Program-made: the position numbers and the translations under genes | Notes under the pieces: model-generated | Told to the model about the DNA's origin: nothing | Database searches by the model: none | Seen by the model: the letters and a program-made list of their open reading frames with translations, nothing else | Part shown: piece after piece, positions 62,655 through 64,000 of the stretch | Numbering within the stretch: position 1 is the first letter of the stretch | How the letters are laid out: every line of letters begins with the position of its first letter | Source: Oceanospirillum sanctuarii | Lineage (GTDB): Bacteria; Pseudomonadota; Gammaproteobacteria; Pseudomonadales; Halomonadaceae | Direction of reading: 5' to 3' | Length of the DNA: 64,000 nucleotides | Assembly (NCBI RefSeq): GCF_002150805.1 | Contig: NZ_MTBA01000003.1 | Location: 496,001-560,000, forward strand

Positions 62655-62766
62655 GGGTATGCTCTTACCGGATTCGTGTTGAAAAAAATGAAATGCTATT
62701 TTGAGTGTGGCACTGCTCTCTGGCAAGCCATACCGGGGATAAATCTATGAAATAGCATCAGGATTA

Positions 62767-63189
62767 TTATTTTTCCGGACGAGGTTTCCGCTTACCACGA
62801 GGTTTGTGGCCGGACTTTTGACCGGATGACTTCTTGCGATGTAACGTCTCTAGCCGTTTCCAAGCCAAATCAAGCTGATGAGCATATTCTTCAGAAGAGA
62901 GATCGCTGAGACCTTTCTGGGTGAGTAACACAAGATCCATCGCGGGCATCTGATGCTTATTCAACCGGAACGATTCGCGGGTTAGACGTCTGATCCGATT
63001 TCGATCGACTGCTCGACGAAGATTTTTTTTAGCCAGGATCTGGCCGATGCGAGGGTGGGGCAGAGTATTGGGACGGGCAAGAATCATAAAACAACGGCCA
63101 AATACTTTAATCTGGACGTCGTCAAAAACGGAACGGTAATCCCCGGCTGTCAGAAGTCTGACATCCCGGGGAAATCCGTAACTGGTCAT
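62767..63189 (-). CDS. rnpA: RNase P protein component
   Basis: 140 aa (E. coli 119). Small basic protein partnering the RNase P RNA in tRNA 5' processing. LLTAGDYRSVFDDVQIKVFGRCFMILARPN, then RRAVDRNRIRRLTRESFRLN, the RNR motif. A Lys/Arg-rich tail (about 118-140) lengthens it. Directly after rpmH with 27 bp between. The next gene, yidC, follows at 112 bp; no yidD lies between. Confidence 0.94.
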   Translation of the reverse strand: MTSYGFPRDVRLLTAGDYRSVFDDVQIKVFGRCFMILARPNTLPHPRIGQILAKKNLRRAVDRNRIRRLTRESFRLNKHQMPAMDLVLLTQKGLSDLSSEEYAHQLDLAWKRLETLHRKKSSGQKSGHKPRGKRKPRPEK

Positions 63190-63216
63190 TGCGCTAAAAA
63201 ATCAGCAGACCAGAAA

Positions 63217-63351
63217 TCAAGCACTCAGACGTGCACGGCCTTTGGCGCGACGACGAGTGATGACTTTACGGCCGTTCTTAGTAGCCATACGAGCACGGAA
63301 GCCGTGGTTGCGCTTGCGTTTCAGAACGCTTGGTTGAAAAGTTCTTTTCAT
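63217..63351 (-). CDS. rpmH: Ribosomal protein L34
   Basis: 44 aa, the standard length. [20 protein letters not shown]...[24 protein letters not shown], diagnostic of L34. It is the first gene of rpmH-rnpA-yidC and lies beside the origin as in most bacteria, with dnaA expected beyond the right edge. ATG at 63349-63351, TGA at 63217-63219. Confidence 0.98.
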   Translation of the reverse strand: MKRTFQPSVLKRKRNHGFRARMATKNGRKVITRRRAKGRARLSA

Positions 63352-63464
63352 GACTGTATTCCCACACTTTCACTTTCAAAATGGCGCAGAAAGTGCGCCT
63401 AGTCTTTGATCAGGGCGGGAATTCTATTGAATTACGCCGGAGACTTCAAATATTTCCTGAGAAA

Positions 63465-63965
63465 AAGTGGTTGTGTATAAGTTTTATTGTTGATGCAGAC
63501 CGCTATCTTCCTGAATTCATTTCATAAATTCAAAAGCTTTTGCAGATCCTGAAGGGACTTTTCCTGATTCGCGATACCAGTCCGTTGTTGGAGATCTTCC
63601 AATAACTGAAATCTTCATCACTAAATCGATTTTCATCTCGAAACCCGCCGGATGTATTCAGAGTAAAACAATTATCCAGAGGCTCGAGTTATCCATACTC
63701 GTAAACAGAAGCAATATAGATTTATTAAGAAAAGAAAGATAATTGAAGTGATATATATAGAGGAAAGACTTTTCTGTGGATAAGCGATCTGAGCCTTTGA
63801 AAACAGAGACTTTAACTGATGTATAAGGCTGAAGATAAAAAGCAATCTTTCTGTCAGCATGTTTGTGGTGTGCTGTGGATAAAAAGAAGCCTTATACACA
63901 CCCGAAATTATGCCTTGATTACTCCCCAGAACTCACTTCTGTTTGTATGCCCTGTTATCCACAGC
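63465..63965. other. oriC: Origin of replication region between rpmH and (presumed) dnaA
   Basis: Perfect DnaA boxes (TTATNCACA): TGTGTATAA at 63472-63480, TGTGGATAA at 63775-63783 and 63874-63882, TTATACACA at 63892-63900, TTATCCACA at 63955-63963. Near boxes: TTATCCAGA at 63672-63680 and TTATCCATA at 63689-63697. An AT-rich run (about 63705-63770) between the near and perfect boxes is a good unwinding element. The gap from 63352 to the window end has no gene; it should continue to dnaA. Confidence 0.85.
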
Positions 63966-64000
63966 CGGGAAGTGAATGAAATTCGTCAATTTCAAAGCCT

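Overview
This 64 kb window looks like chromosomal DNA from a marine-type gammaproteobacterium, probably an Oceanospirillaceae relative. That rests on overall gene order and protein character, not on a database search. It lies just left of the replication origin. The right edge carries rpmH and a DnaA-box-rich intergenic region that should face dnaA beyond the window. Leftward from there, on the minus strand, come rnpA, yidC, mnmE, mnmG, rsmG, parA, parB, the complete F-type ATP synthase operon (atpIBEFHAGDC), glmU and glmS. No transposase, prophage, CRISPR array, rRNA or tRNA was seen.

Region by region: (1) 1-9.6 kb holds the 5' end of rph, divergent yicC, a 4 kb accessory stretch (a small ORF with an in-frame stop, an HNH nuclease, an AraC/GyrI-type regulator and a membrane diguanylate cyclase), then gmk-rpoZ-spoT-ridA, the nucleotide and stringent-response block. 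(2) 9.7-17.5 kb holds a SulP anion transporter, a YeeZ-like NAD(P)-binding protein, recG with an unusual basic tail, an HDOD protein, HU and ubiC. (3) 17.5-29.7 kb holds ubiA and a complete phosphate-response locus: phoB-phoR, then on the other strand a CheY-type regulator with cysZ, and pstS / pstC-pstA-pstB-phoU. I find three Pho boxes (11-bp-spaced TGTCAT repeats), before phoB, pstC and pstS. (4) 30-38.7 kb holds a YciA-like thioesterase, an orphan Tat lipoprotein TRAP binding protein, uvrD, a PAS-GGDEF-EAL protein, a HexR-like regulator and a small charged protein. (5) 38.7-53.9 kb is glmS-glmU-atp-parB-parA-rsmG-mnmG. (6) 53.9-64 kb starts with a second DnaA-box cluster upstream of mnmG, then deaD, a methyltransferase, a PaaI-type thioesterase, an EamA transporter, mnmE, yidC, rnpA, rpmH and the main origin-like region.

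The most notable signal is the pair of origin-like loci. One sits between rpmH and the presumed dnaA (Pseudomonas-like position). The other sits upstream of mnmG/gidA with E. coli-like geometry: an AT-rich segment on the gidA side, then DnaA boxes. They are about 9.5 kb apart, and perfect TTATCCACA boxes are also scattered through the genes between them. Other points are very large periplasmic domains in PstC and PstA, a Pho promoter that may make a near-leaderless pstC mRNA, a strong hairpin between phoB and phoR, and a small gene whose conserved-looking Trp codon reads TGA.
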